Shown: positions 9,901 to 17,377 of the stretch, in pieces | Layout: the number at the start of each line of letters is the position of its first letter | How positions within the stretch are numbered: the stretch's first letter is position 1 | NCBI GenBank assembly: GCA_015490715.1 | Contig: WFXH01000080.1 | Span: forward strand, 1 to 64,000 | Length of the DNA stretch: 64,000 nucleotides | From: Saprospiraceae bacterium | GTDB lineage: Bacteria; Bacteroidota; Bacteroidia; Chitinophagales; Saprospiraceae | Direction: 5' to 3' | Notes under the pieces: model-generated | Database searches by the model: none | Seen by the model: the letters and a program-made list of their open reading frames with translations, nothing else | Told to the model about the DNA's origin: nothing | Translations under genes and position numbers: made by a program

Positions 9901-10354
9901 GGACCACCGGCTCAACGAATTGGAGTTTTTCTTCCGCTTTAAGCGATGGCCGGCCAAAGAGATTGTACAGCTCATACCAGAAATACGCACCGAGCAATAC
10001 GCACATAGTGGCGTCATCCACGGCTTTGTCGATATGGTACTCTACCACGAGGGGAAATACTACATCATCGACTGGAAGACCAACCACTTAGGCAATGCAT
10101 TGGAAGATTACGACGGCGCTGCTCTGGTACGTGCAATGGATGCACACAACTATCGACTGCAGTATTACATCTACACAATGGCTCTGGTGCGGTACTTGCG
10201 GCAGCGCCTGCCGAACTTTTCGTATGCGGACCATTTTGGAGGCGTGTTTTACCTCTTTTTACGCGGCATGCGGCGGCATCGATCGACAGGCGTGTACTAC
10301 GATCGTCCCTCCCAGAGCATTATCGATCAGTGGGAGCAGCTGATAGAAGGGTAG
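6980..10354 (+). CDS. recB: Exodeoxyribonuclease V beta subunit (RecB helicase-nuclease)
   Basis: 1,124 residues. It is a 3'-5' SF1A helicase fused to the only nuclease of RecBCD. Motifs in order: Walker A EASAGTGKT (residues 25-33), LIVDEFQDTD (about 386), GDPKQNIYRWRGAD (about 417), VSTIHKAKGLEFPIVVLP (about 726) and RLLYVALTRA (about 797). The RecB-family nuclease follows with GNFIHALLEE (about 907), GFVDMVLY then YIIDWKTNHLG (about 1015-1037) and the Y-x-x-Q-x-Y helix YRLQYYIY (about 1059), so the catalytic H, D, D and K residues are intact. The open frame extends about 100 bp upstream, but ATG 6980 fits the family start and overlaps the recC stop by 4 bp. It is the last gene of the operon. 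Confidence 0.95.
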   Translation: MNTHPQTTLPFDVCTIDLKGAQLVEASAGTGKTYSLALLYLRLLVETSISVRQILVLTFTNAAAAEMEYRIRAFLFAAHNYLKGGTEYLYEIVDRGDAIARILQRALQQSDFQTVELRVRDAIMLLDELQVMTIHAFCQQSLRDYAYEFGVLEDYSIVESEKQLVRKQLAAFWRREITRLPPEVFQLLLQRGFRVELLHQIVRLFHTGYRPRIGTQDTIVTELQSLIRCEKTLLQRITTHVVQHPPYWKEFLQDLHTKNRNKGYLHEVLQQDMLELIPYALQQDLNNPSWLQSVIERCKQHAAESEWLPHWQEFASCREELYHSLERFANHLLVILYEKYLPAIHAERERKQLLGFSDLIAFVHRKLVIQRDEELLAILRSKYKALIVDEFQDTDRWQYELLRAIFHSPQHRVFYIGDPKQNIYRWRGADLSTYKRARAEVDHVYTMSHNYRSSPRYLEALNRFYALQDNPFVDADIAYYPVQPGRDPAQFDQLSFNDSDGPAAPIVLCTPEQRLTLSDFAQGYVLRLLHSGSWRSSDGKVRPVQPGDIAVLVRTNDQAIQMKNALLQSGVPSVVRTEEYITRTVEALYLHRILKAFLHPQREVRAALMTELTPQFLSWDAVWDIVPHIELLSECRALWKERGVFSALQHFMHSYGVFDRLLSSGGADGESRYTRLIQLMEILHQLEYHHRWSDEKLVEWLAYAMKHPPAEALYEQRIESAENAVVVSTIHKAKGLEFPIVVLPAVRTPNKPYPTQWYTFTPHTAWTGDEQIPTVALKYRGDVYTAEEPLLQGDERRLLYVALTRAVHHCAVFVTAAQRPLFEEVLRQWPDTELLHTKALQPYTAPITTIKRQPLPFRGNTDPQWVVTSYSALDTEEGHTTRTSHWAQALADYDDFIFQQLPAGPHVGNFIHALLEEVDFQSDDLPQGLLRGLLHQYGLYGKIDPDYVELMLDHVRHAVLSTEEKAFSLRDVAMDHRLNELEFFFRFKRWPAKEIVQLIPEIRTEQYAHSGVIHGFVDMVLYHEGKYYIIDWKTNHLGNALEDYDGAALVRAMDAHNYRLQYYIYTMALVRYLRQRLPNFSYADHFGGVFYLFLRGMRRHRSTGVYYDRPSQSIIDQWEQLIEG

Positions 10355-10375
10355 CAGGAGATGTGTATCGATTTG

Positions 10376-10389
10376 TATGAAATCGTGGG
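10376..10389 (+). repeat. Copy of dispersed motif TATGAAATSGTGG
   Basis: TATGAAATCGTGGG, 21 bp after the recB stop. It matches other copies at 27101, 27121 and 41321 and the start regions of three secreted-protein genes (see findings). Function unknown. Confidence 0.4.
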
Positions 10390-10433
10390 CACGGTTGTAC
10401 AAATGAATTTTTGTGTGGCCATCGTCAAAGACG

Positions 10434-10480
10434 AATAATACCCACAGCTTCGGAAGTTCGAAAAAGCTGGGTGTTATTTG
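10434..10480 (+). terminator. Possible terminator hairpin after recB
   Basis: AATAATACCC (10434-10443) can pair with GGGTGTTATT (10469-10478) with one wobble pair, extended inward by AGCTT/AAGCT. The T-run afterwards is weak (TTTG), so intrinsic termination is uncertain. Confidence 0.4.
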
Positions 10481-10804
10481 TACAGGGAGAATAGGAGATA
10501 GTGGTGACGCAGTGATATTGTCAAGCGAAATATTTGAAACAGATCAGTGTTCTATCGAATTTGGGTGGAAATTGCAAGGTGGGCGAGCGTCGCCCTTTAT
10601 TAAAGCTAACGGCAGGGTGGTTCATCTTGTGGTGGTAGTGCGCAAGAGAAATATCGGTTTGTCGATTTCATTAGCGGGAGAGATGAAAAAAAGAGTAGAA
10701 CATACCAACCTTTTTTATACGCTTGAATGTCTTTTTCCATGAAATGTGTTACGACGAATTGCAAAATAATCAAGTCCTGAAGACACGTCGATATTTGGCA
10801 GTAG
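10481..10804 (+). other. Non-coding or decayed DNA after recB
   Basis: A 109-codon frame (10413-10742) overlaps the hairpin and resembles nothing I recognise. The stretch is more A+T-rich than the recBCD genes. It may hold the eroded N-terminal part of the C10 peptidase remnant that follows, but I could not find its catalytic-Cys region. Confidence 0.4.
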
Positions 10805-11178
10805 ATGATTCCTTCAAAGATGGATTGCTCTGCAACGTATGATAATTATGGGCCAGGGGATTATAAGATCGTGATACGAACCTTAAGGCGCATCGGCCGG
10901 TGATCCTTGCTGGTTGTGCGACTGGCTATTTAACCCCCTTTCCCATATGGTGGTGTTGGACTACAGATTGCCACATGTGGGTATGTGATGGCTATGAAAG
11001 GAGGCAAACGGAGTGCTCCAACATACTGTATTTCCACATGAATTGGGGATGGAATGAGGTGACGTCAAGAATCAATGTCGATGGTTGGTATTTTTATAAT
11101 CAATGGATGCCTCGATTGCCAAACTATGACTATAATTTTCAGTTTGCCCAAAATTTTGTCTACGAAATTCACCCGTAA
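10805..11178 (+). pseudogene. Remnant of a C10-family (streptopain-like) cysteine peptidase
   Basis: Two frames together give a C10-like C-terminal half. From 10805, frame 2 reads CSATYDNYGPGDYKIVIRTL then RRIGR and hits a stop at 10901-10903. Frame 1 reads RPVILAGC (from 10894), HMWVCDGYERR, YFHMNWGWNEV, DGWYFYNQW and ends YEIHP at 11178. The pattern of a conserved RPV strand, H-x-W-V-x-D-G-Y (catalytic His) and H-x-N-W-G-W (active-site Asn/Trp) is the streptopain/SpeB C10 signature, often found in secreted Bacteroidota proteins. The catalytic Cys and prodomain are absent, and the frames join only through a shift near 10893-10900. It is therefore a truncated, frameshifted relic, or a sequencing error on an already truncated gene. 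Confidence 0.6.
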
Positions 11179-11199
11179 ATGGCCAAATAATCATGAAAA

Positions 11200-11631
11200 A
11201 TGAAGTCTCTTAGAATTCTTGCAGTTATTGCGATAATAGTGAGCTCGTGCTATCGATTATGTCCCAAATGGGTACAATTTTCTACAAGTATCCAAGTGAT
11301 AGTAGAAGACTCATTGGGCAACAACCTTTTAGTAGATACAGTGGTGGGTTCCATAGATCCGGATAAGATACGCCTATACGATATATACAAGGAGAAACTT
11401 CGCATGAGGAATTATCAAAATTTAGATAATCCATATGGTGTAGCGTATATCGACGATCTAGGACGTAAGCGAATAGCATTTAGTCCTTCAATTGGGACAA
11501 GAGAGGAATACATTACCACATACATCGACTGGGGTAATGGTGACCGCGACACAGTTGTGAGTTGTGTGTGGCGCAACGGCGAGTGCAACAATCCCATCAT
11601 CGTGGAAATAGTGGGGTTCAACGGGTGCTGA
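11200..11631 (+). CDS. Small hypothetical lipoprotein
   Basis: 143 residues. The N-terminus (MKSLRILAVIAIIVSSCYR) is a short lysine/arginine head, a hydrophobic core and an SSC lipobox, so the product is probably a lipid-anchored periplasmic or outer-membrane protein. The mature part (QVIVEDSLGNNLL, YIDWGNGDRDTVVS, final Cys) is beta-rich with no family I recognise. It begins 21 bp after the C10 peptidase remnant; C10 loci often have a small inhibitor or partner next to them, but that role here is only a guess. Codons are noticeably A+T-rich compared with recBCD, hinting at transfer or relaxed selection. Confidence 0.55.
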   Translation: MKSLRILAVIAIIVSSCYRLCPKWVQFSTSIQVIVEDSLGNNLLVDTVVGSIDPDKIRLYDIYKEKLRMRNYQNLDNPYGVAYIDDLGRKRIAFSPSIGTREEYITTYIDWGNGDRDTVVSCVWRNGECNNPIIVEIVGFNGC

Positions 11632-11789
11632 TGTACCCCGACAGTGCAATAACGGGATTGCACCGGGCATTTCGAGTGGTGAAGTGACGTGAAATGCAGC
11701 GACGCCAAATGCACCAAATCTTCCATTCCCCGCTGAGAAAGGGAAGAGGGACGTAGTAAACAGGTAGTGGAAACATTTTATGACCACTC
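11632..11789. other. Intergenic stretch, nothing recognised
   Basis: Between the small lipoprotein and the broken ORF beginning at 11790. I see no promoter, hairpin with T-run or recognisable coding fragment; short frames on the minus strand lack family features. Confidence 0.4.
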
Positions 11790-11984
11790 ATGAGAAACAT
11801 CAACATTGGTGATGCTTTAAAGGCCACCGCATAGACTGTCTTCTACGCTGGTAGTGAGATGAAGCATGGTTTTAAGTCCATTCGTCATGCTGGAAGTGGC
11901 TCTACGGGTTTTCGATTTTATGCCTCTGAAAACTATTCGTACAGCAGCAATAGTGCAGAGGTGATTGGATTGAGTCGGACTTAA
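11790..11984 (+). pseudogene. Broken ORF with an in-frame stop (unknown family)
   Basis: From ATG 11790 the frame reads 14 codons, meets TAG at 11832-11834, then continues in the same frame for about 50 codons (FYAGSEMKHGFKSIRHAG, STGFRFYASENYSYSSNS, EVIGLSRT) to a TAA overlapping the end of the TRAP gene. The Gly/Ser/Tyr-rich composition resembles the C-terminus of secreted Bacteroidota repeat proteins. I could not assign a family. It may be the tail of a deleted gene. Confidence 0.3.
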
Positions 11985-13105
11985 TCCATAGACAGGTATT
12001 GGTGGTAGGGGGCTTCGGTGCGTTGGGCCCAGGCGTGGGCGTGCTTTCGAAATTTGCGGTAGTGGTCGTAGATCTTTCGGCTCTCGGCGTCGGAGTCGAT
12101 GAGTTCTTGGAGTACTTCGCGGGTTTTGTCGCGGAGGGTTTGGAGCACCTGGGGAGGGAAGGGGAGGATTTCGACGGAGGTTTCGCTGCGAATGCGTTGG
12201 AGGTATTGCGCGTTGCGTGCTTCGAAGGCGTTGAGCGTCCAGAGGGCGAGTTTTTGGGCGGCCAGCTGGAGGATGGTTTGGAGGTGTGGGGGGAGTTTTT
12301 CGTAGTGTTGGCGGTTGACGGTGAGTTCGAGGGTCGTGCCGGGCTCGTGCCATCCGGGGTAGTAGTAATATTTGGCGATTTTGTGGAAGCCCATGTGGTA
12401 GTCGTGGTAGGGGCCTATCCATTCGGTGGCGTCGATGACGCCTCTTTCCAGTCCCGTATATATTTCACCTCCCGCTAATAAAACGGCGGCGGCGCCGACT
12501 TTTTCCAGCACTTTGGCGCCGAGGCCGGGCATGCGCATCTTCAATCCACGCCAATCTTCGGGGCTTTCGATTTTGCGGTTAAACCATCCGCCCATTTGCA
12601 CGCCCGTATTGCCGGCGTTGAAGGGGATGAGGTTGAAATCGGCGTAGACTTCTTTCCACAATTTCATACCACCGCCTTCCTCCAGCCATGCGTTCATCTG
12701 TTGGGCATTCATGCCGAAGGGTACGGAGGCGAAAAACTGTAGGGAGGGACGCTTGCCGGCCCAATAGTAGGAGGCTCCGCTGCCCATCTGGGCCGTACCC
12801 GTGCTGACGGCTTCGAACACCTCAAAAGCTGGAACGAGCTCGCCCGCACCAAAGACGCGTATACGCAGCTGGCCTTCGGAGGCATCTTCAACCCATCGGG
12901 CAAAGAGCTCGCAGCCTTCGCCGAGGATGGGAAACTTCGGAGGCCAGGTGGTCACGAGCTTCCACCGATAGGTCTTCCGCCGTAGGACTGTGGGCCCTTC
13001 AGCCTTTTCCCTTTTACGAGAAGTACACGACTGAAGCAGTCCGGCCGCAGTGACCAGCGATGCAATTCCACCTCCCAGCTGTTTGACAAAGTCCTTGCGT
13101 TTCAT
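11981..13105 (-). CDS. TRAP transporter substrate-binding lipoprotein (DctP/TakP-like)
   Basis: 374 residues. TRAP solute-binding proteins capture organic acids in the periplasm for the DctQM membrane pair. The N-terminus MKRKDFVKQLGGG with the lipobox LLQSC indicates a Tat-like or Sec lipoprotein signal. Diagnostic stretches are WKLVTTWPPKFPILGEG, FNRKIESPEDWRGLKMRMPG, DATEWIGPYHDYHMGF and YYYYPGWHEPG, which resemble the 2-oxoacid binder TakP. I chose ATG 13105 because AGGAC precedes it and the signal starts there; the longer frame (13129) adds eight residues that do not fit. No DctQ or DctM gene is in the window, so the permease must be elsewhere or missing. The ligand is inferred only. Confidence 0.88.
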   Translation of the reverse strand: MKRKDFVKQLGGGIASLVTAAGLLQSCTSRKREKAEGPTVLRRKTYRWKLVTTWPPKFPILGEGCELFARWVEDASEGQLRIRVFGAGELVPAFEVFEAVSTGTAQMGSGASYYWAGKRPSLQFFASVPFGMNAQQMNAWLEEGGGMKLWKEVYADFNLIPFNAGNTGVQMGGWFNRKIESPEDWRGLKMRMPGLGAKVLEKVGAAAVLLAGGEIYTGLERGVIDATEWIGPYHDYHMGFHKIAKYYYYPGWHEPGTTLELTVNRQHYEKLPPHLQTILQLAAQKLALWTLNAFEARNAQYLQRIRSETSVEILPFPPQVLQTLRDKTREVLQELIDSDAESRKIYDHYRKFRKHAHAWAQRTEAPYHQYLSMD

Positions 13106-13187
13106 CTGTCCTGCATTTGAGCTACCCAACCTTTACGCACTCTCATCCGTAAGGTAGTTAAAATCTCGAAGCGATTAATCCTTTCGA

Positions 13188-13195
13188 CAAATATA
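13188..13195 (-). promoter_or_regulatory. -7 element of the TRAP binding-protein gene
   Basis: TATATTTG on the minus strand, 83 bp before the ATG at 13105, fits TAnnTTTG. I see no TTG at the expected -33 distance, so support is partial. Confidence 0.4.
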
Positions 13196-13221
13196 TCATC
13201 TAAGAGCAAAAAGCGCATGTC

Positions 13222-14853
13222 ATGGAAAAACACGGGGTAGTATCAACGACGGCGAATCGAGCAAAAAGACGCACCACGACGATGATGCCGCCGGCTTTGG
13301 AGCCCTACTCCGGTGCCTGGACCGCCGCGGAGGCGGCACATCTGTTGCGCCGGGTGGGTTTCGGCCCGAGGTATGAGGAAATTCAATGGAGCGTGGGAGT
13401 CGGTTTGGATGCGACACTGGATACATTGTTTGAAAAGAGACCAGAGCCGACACCTCCGATCAACTATTATTTCAAAGACGATCCACTCGTGCCCATTGGT
13501 GAGACCTGGATCGACAAGGCACTCACGCGAGGGGTGCGCGGTCTCATTACCGCGCGCAACAGGAGCTTGATGGCCTGGCTGGTGGGATATTTCCTCGACG
13601 GCCCCATACACATCGAGCCTAAGCTCACGCTTTTTTGGCACAATCTTCTGGTCGTGGCCAACATCGTCAACCCCCACATACGGTGGATATACTGGACAAT
13701 GCTACGAGAAAATGCCTTGGGCAACTACCGCACCCTCATCAAGAAGGTGACGGTCGACCCAGCCATGTTGTTTTATCTCAACGGAAATGAAAACACCGCA
13801 CAATCTCCCAATGAAAACTACGCGCGCGAGCTGCTCGAGCTCTTTACGATCGGCAAGGGGCCGTTGGCAGGACCGGGTGATTACACCAACTATACCGAAC
13901 AGGATATTCAGGAGATTGCCCGTGCACTCACCGGATGGCGGGTCAACGGTCGACAGTACAAGAGCATCTTTGTGTCGAGGCGACACGACAAGGGCGTGAA
14001 GCGTCTATCGCACCGCTTTGGCAACGCCGAGATACCCAATCTGGAAGACAAGGAGTACGAACGCGTCGTCGACATCATATTCGAGCAGGAGGAGGTCTCG
14101 CGATTTATCGTGCGCAAACTCTATCGATGGTACGTACACTACGACATCACCGAAGAGGTCGAAAAACAGGTCATAGAGCCCCTGGCAGCACTTTTGCGGC
14201 AAGAAGATTATGCGATCGAGCCCGTGTTGCGCACCTTGTTTGGTAGTGCGCATTTTTACGACAGCTGCGTGCGCGGAGTCATGGTACGCAGTCCGATGGA
14301 TTACCTCTTCACACTTCTTCGTACGGGAGAAGTCCCCATGCCGGAGGAACTCATTGATAAGTATTTCATCTGGGAGCGCATCGGCTTGTTTTTGATTCGG
14401 GAGGAGCAGTTTCCGTTTCGGCATCCGTCGGTAGCGGGATGGCCTGCATATTATCAAGAACCCGTCTACTACCGCATTTGGTTGAGCTCGGTGTCACTGC
14501 CCAATCGGAAGACGTGGACAGACAACCTCGTAGCTCGACCCTATCGCATCCGACGCCACTATTTAATCATGGATTTGCTGGGGCTTGTCAATCGATTTCC
14601 GACTCCCGAGGATCCCGATCGCCTCATCGAAGAATTGAATACACTGTTCTTACCCTATCCGCTGACGGATGCACAGCGGCAGTACTTGAAAAAAGAGGTG
14701 CTCCTGCCGGGGTTACCCGATTATGAGTGGACGGTAGAGTGGGACCAATACAAGGCCAATCCCGATGATGAAAATATGCGCAAGGCGGTACTCAACCGCT
14801 TGCGTGCACTGATGAAGGTCATGCTCAACATGCCCGAAAATCAGCTGATGTAA
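13222..14853 (+). CDS. DUF1800-family protein
   Basis: 543 residues, typical for DUF1800. Signature stretches are AHLLRRVGFGPRYEEI near residue 40, LTLFWHNLLVV near 135, NENYARELLELFTIG near 195 and GSAHFYDS near 345. The biochemical function is not established. The family is almost always encoded directly upstream of a DUF1501 protein, as here (27-bp gap), and the two probably act together in the cell envelope. No classical signal peptide is obvious at the predicted start, and the N-terminal 30 residues (Lys/Arg/Thr-rich) could be an over-extended start. The family call is firm; the role is unknown. Confidence 0.88.
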   Translation: MEKHGVVSTTANRAKRRTTTMMPPALEPYSGAWTAAEAAHLLRRVGFGPRYEEIQWSVGVGLDATLDTLFEKRPEPTPPINYYFKDDPLVPIGETWIDKALTRGVRGLITARNRSLMAWLVGYFLDGPIHIEPKLTLFWHNLLVVANIVNPHIRWIYWTMLRENALGNYRTLIKKVTVDPAMLFYLNGNENTAQSPNENYARELLELFTIGKGPLAGPGDYTNYTEQDIQEIARALTGWRVNGRQYKSIFVSRRHDKGVKRLSHRFGNAEIPNLEDKEYERVVDIIFEQEEVSRFIVRKLYRWYVHYDITEEVEKQVIEPLAALLRQEDYAIEPVLRTLFGSAHFYDSCVRGVMVRSPMDYLFTLLRTGEVPMPEELIDKYFIWERIGLFLIREEQFPFRHPSVAGWPAYYQEPVYYRIWLSSVSLPNRKTWTDNLVARPYRIRRHYLIMDLLGLVNRFPTPEDPDRLIEELNTLFLPYPLTDAQRQYLKKEVLLPGLPDYEWTVEWDQYKANPDDENMRKAVLNRLRALMKVMLNMPENQLM

Positions 14854-14880
14854 AAACTACCGAACTAAAAAATTCGCATC

Positions 14881-16443
14881 ATGAAAAGAAGAGATTTTTT
14901 GCGCTCGAGTGGCTTGATGACCTTGCCGGTCATGCTCGGCAAATTTTCGGTGGCTTCTGTAGTGAGTCCGTTGATGGACCGCTCGATATTTGGGCTAAAC
15001 GACAAGATTCTCGTGCTCATACAGCTCAAAGGGGGCAACGACACCCTCAATACGGTGATCCCCGTAGAGTATTACGACAATCTCGCAAAGGTGCGGGGAA
15101 ATATCGTCATCCCCGAGAAGAAAATCCTGCAGCTGACCGATGCCACAGGATTGCATCCGTCCCTGCAGCAACTCATGGACTTGTGGGATGGCGGTCGGAT
15201 GAGCGTGATCCAATCGGTGGGGTATCCCAACCAAAATCGCTCGCATTTTCGCTCGACGGATATCTGGCACACGGCCTCCGATGCCGATGAATACCTCACT
15301 ACGGGATGGCTTGGCCGTTACTTCACGGGAGAGTATCCCAATTATCCTGAGGGCTATCCCAATGCGAGTTATCCGCATCCCTTTGCGATTACAATTGGCT
15401 CGCAGGCGTCGGAGACCTGCCAGGGGGTAGTGAGCAATTTTTCCATAGCCATTAACGGTACCAGTGGTATCGGAGAACTGTTTGAGGGCGAGTGGGATGA
15501 GGTGCCCGACAACTGCTACGGCCAGGAGCTGCAGTACGTACGCCAGCTTGTACGACAGACCAATGCCTATTCCTCGGCCATTGAAGAGGCCTTTGAAAAG
15601 GGCAAAAACGTCTCGGATAAATATGAGGACGACAACCGCCTCGCCCAACAGCTCAAAATCGTTGCCCAGCTCATCTCGGGAGGGTTAAAGACATCGGTGT
15701 ACGTGGTCAGCCTCGGAGGATTTGATACCCATTCGGGGCAAGTCGAAGCCGATGATACCACGATGGGCACACATGCCACGTTACTCAGTCGCCTGGCCAA
15801 TGCCGTCAACGCCTTTATGGACGACATCCTCCGCATGGGCTATGGTGAGCGGGTGTTAGCGCTGACGTATTCGGAATTTGGGCGGCGCATCATCGCCAAT
15901 GCCAGCAACGGTACCGACCACGGCGATGCCCTTGCCCTCTTTGCCTTTGGCGAATGTGTCGAGCCGGGCATCGTCGGAGTCAATCCCGAAATACCATCCA
16001 ATCCCTCAAAGGGCGAATCCGTGCCCATGCAGTACGATTTCCGCGCTGTGTACTCCACTGTGTTTACGGAGTGGTTTGATGTACCCGAAGACACGGTGCA
16101 GAATATTCTCTTTGGCTCCTATGGCTCGGTGCCGTTCATTCGGGGCTGTCTGAGTACACGCATCGGCGACAAGGCACCTGCACATCCTATAGCCTTAGAA
16201 GTTTTGCCTAACCCCAGCGATGGGGTGGTCCACTTAAAGATACCGACAGATCTAAGGGAGGACCAGCTGCACGTACAGGTCTTCAATGAGTACGGTCGGA
16301 TTGCGGCGATGAAGGTGGCGGAAATGCGCAGATCGGCCAACGGAACACATGTATTGGATTTACGGCATCTTCCCTCAGGTGTGTACTTTATCCAGGTCCA
16401 AACACCCCAATGGTCGGGCACTAAGCGTATTGTCCTGCAATAG
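14881..16443 (+). CDS. DUF1501-family protein with Tat-like signal and T9SS sorting domain
   Basis: 520 residues. The start MKRRDFLRSSG followed by a hydrophobic stretch is a good twin-arginine signal. The body is DUF1501 (alkaline-phosphatase-superfamily-like fold): LIQLKGGNDTLNTVIP near residue 45, SLGGFDTHSGQ near 280, LTYSEFGRR near 330 and GTDHGDALALFAFG near 345. The last 80 residues (ALEVLPNPSDGVVHLKI, FNEYGRIAAMK, LPSGVYFIQVQT, KRIVLQ) form a type A T9SS C-terminal domain, so the protein should end on the cell surface or outside. Its partner is the DUF1800 gene upstream. Combining Tat export with T9SS secretion would be unusual (see findings). A strong terminator follows. Confidence 0.88.
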   Translation: MKRRDFLRSSGLMTLPVMLGKFSVASVVSPLMDRSIFGLNDKILVLIQLKGGNDTLNTVIPVEYYDNLAKVRGNIVIPEKKILQLTDATGLHPSLQQLMDLWDGGRMSVIQSVGYPNQNRSHFRSTDIWHTASDADEYLTTGWLGRYFTGEYPNYPEGYPNASYPHPFAITIGSQASETCQGVVSNFSIAINGTSGIGELFEGEWDEVPDNCYGQELQYVRQLVRQTNAYSSAIEEAFEKGKNVSDKYEDDNRLAQQLKIVAQLISGGLKTSVYVVSLGGFDTHSGQVEADDTTMGTHATLLSRLANAVNAFMDDILRMGYGERVLALTYSEFGRRIIANASNGTDHGDALALFAFGECVEPGIVGVNPEIPSNPSKGESVPMQYDFRAVYSTVFTEWFDVPEDTVQNILFGSYGSVPFIRGCLSTRIGDKAPAHPIALEVLPNPSDGVVHLKIPTDLREDQLHVQVFNEYGRIAAMKVAEMRRSANGTHVLDLRHLPSGVYFIQVQTPQWSGTKRIVLQ

Positions 16444-16472
16444 GCACTTTTGACCCTATATGAGAGGGGACA

Positions 16473-16502
16473 GGGGGATGTCTTTTCGACATCCCCTTTT
16501 TT
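16473..16502 (+). terminator. Rho-independent terminator after the DUF1501 gene
   Basis: GGGGATGTC (16474-16482), a 5-nt loop and GACATCCCC (16488-16496) form a perfect 9-bp stem followed by six Ts. Confidence 0.85.
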
Positions 16503-16741
16503 ATTTGGTTTTTTGGAGAACTATTCATAAAATGGTGCTACCGACACTGTTGTCCTAATCCATTGGATGTGAGCAGCATTTATTAAGCTCAATAGCTCTT
16601 AGGTATTGAACAAATACACTCAAATTGGGCCGCTGTGTGAAAAAAATCTCCACATTTTCGAGAAAATGGTTTGGATTTTGATGGAGAATGCGTATTTTTA
16701 CGGTAATTTTCTACAGGTGTTGAACTAAACAGGTTGATAGT
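16503..16741. other. Intergenic region before the efflux operon
   Basis: A+T-rich leader of the TetR-like gene. It carries CATAAAATGGTG at 16526-16537, a weaker relative of the dispersed motif described in findings. I could not identify a clear promoter or palindromic operator by eye. Confidence 0.4.
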
Positions 16742-17377
16742 ATGAAGAAGAAGGTTGGTACGAAGCTATTTTACTTGCAGTGCGCCCAGTTTTTCATGAA
16801 GAAGGGGGTGCACCCGATCGATTGGAAGGGGCTTGCCGAGTTTTGCAGTGTGCCCTTGCGCGATCTCCTGCCCTATAAGGGAAAGGAAGATGAGCTGATC
16901 AACCGCGCCATGGAGATGTTTGTCGCTGAAAATTTTGAGGACATCAATAACATTATGCGCGTGCCCGTGACAGCTATAGAAAAGTTGTTTTTAATAAACC
17001 GCTACAACATAATGCGGTATAGGAGTTTGAACCCTGAAACCTTGCGCCAGGTCAAAGAGTTGTACCCAGCAGCGTATGCATACTATCGGAAGGAGGTGAA
17101 GCGTTATTGGCCTGTGGTGTTGAAGGAGTTGATCCAACAGGGACAGGAAGAGGGGCTCTTTCGCACCGATCTGGTGGATGAAATAGTTATTGCCAACCAT
17201 CAGGCTACGATACTTTCACTTTTTAATACAGAAGATTACCCCTATGAGAAGTACGGGGTGCCTGGTGTGTATGATGAAGTTTTGAAAAATTTTATACACA
17301 GCTTATTATCGGCCAGGGGCTTCCAGTTGTTTGAGAAGCTCAAGGAGAAAGCGCGAAGGAATGAATTTTGGTTTTAA
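16742..17377 (+). CDS. TetR/AcrR-like regulator of the RND efflux operon
   Basis: 211 residues, the usual TetR length. The N-terminal 50 residues (KLFYLQCAQFFMKKG, DWKGLAEFCSVPLRDLLPY) have the three-helix layout of a TetR DNA-binding domain, though the HTH is divergent. The rest is helical and resembles a ligand-binding domain (EKLFLINRYNIMRYRSLNPE, QGQEEGLFRTDLVDEIV). The gene overlaps the following TolC gene by 17 bp and heads an efflux operon, a common place for a TetR repressor that senses a pump substrate. The function is inferred mostly from context. Confidence 0.7.
   Translation: MKKKVGTKLFYLQCAQFFMKKGVHPIDWKGLAEFCSVPLRDLLPYKGKEDELINRAMEMFVAENFEDINNIMRVPVTAIEKLFLINRYNIMRYRSLNPETLRQVKELYPAAYAYYRKEVKRYWPVVLKELIQQGQEEGLFRTDLVDEIVIANHQATILSLFNTEDYPYEKYGVPGVYDEVLKNFIHSLLSARGFQLFEKLKEKARRNEFWF

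Noticed and set aside
10413-10742. 109-codon plus-strand frame after recB
   Set aside because: It overlaps a terminator-like hairpin, has no family features, and lies in a decayed region.
11999-12478. 159-codon Gly/Val-rich frame opposite the TRAP gene
   Set aside because: Antisense shadow of a well-supported gene; composition reflects codon bias of the other strand.
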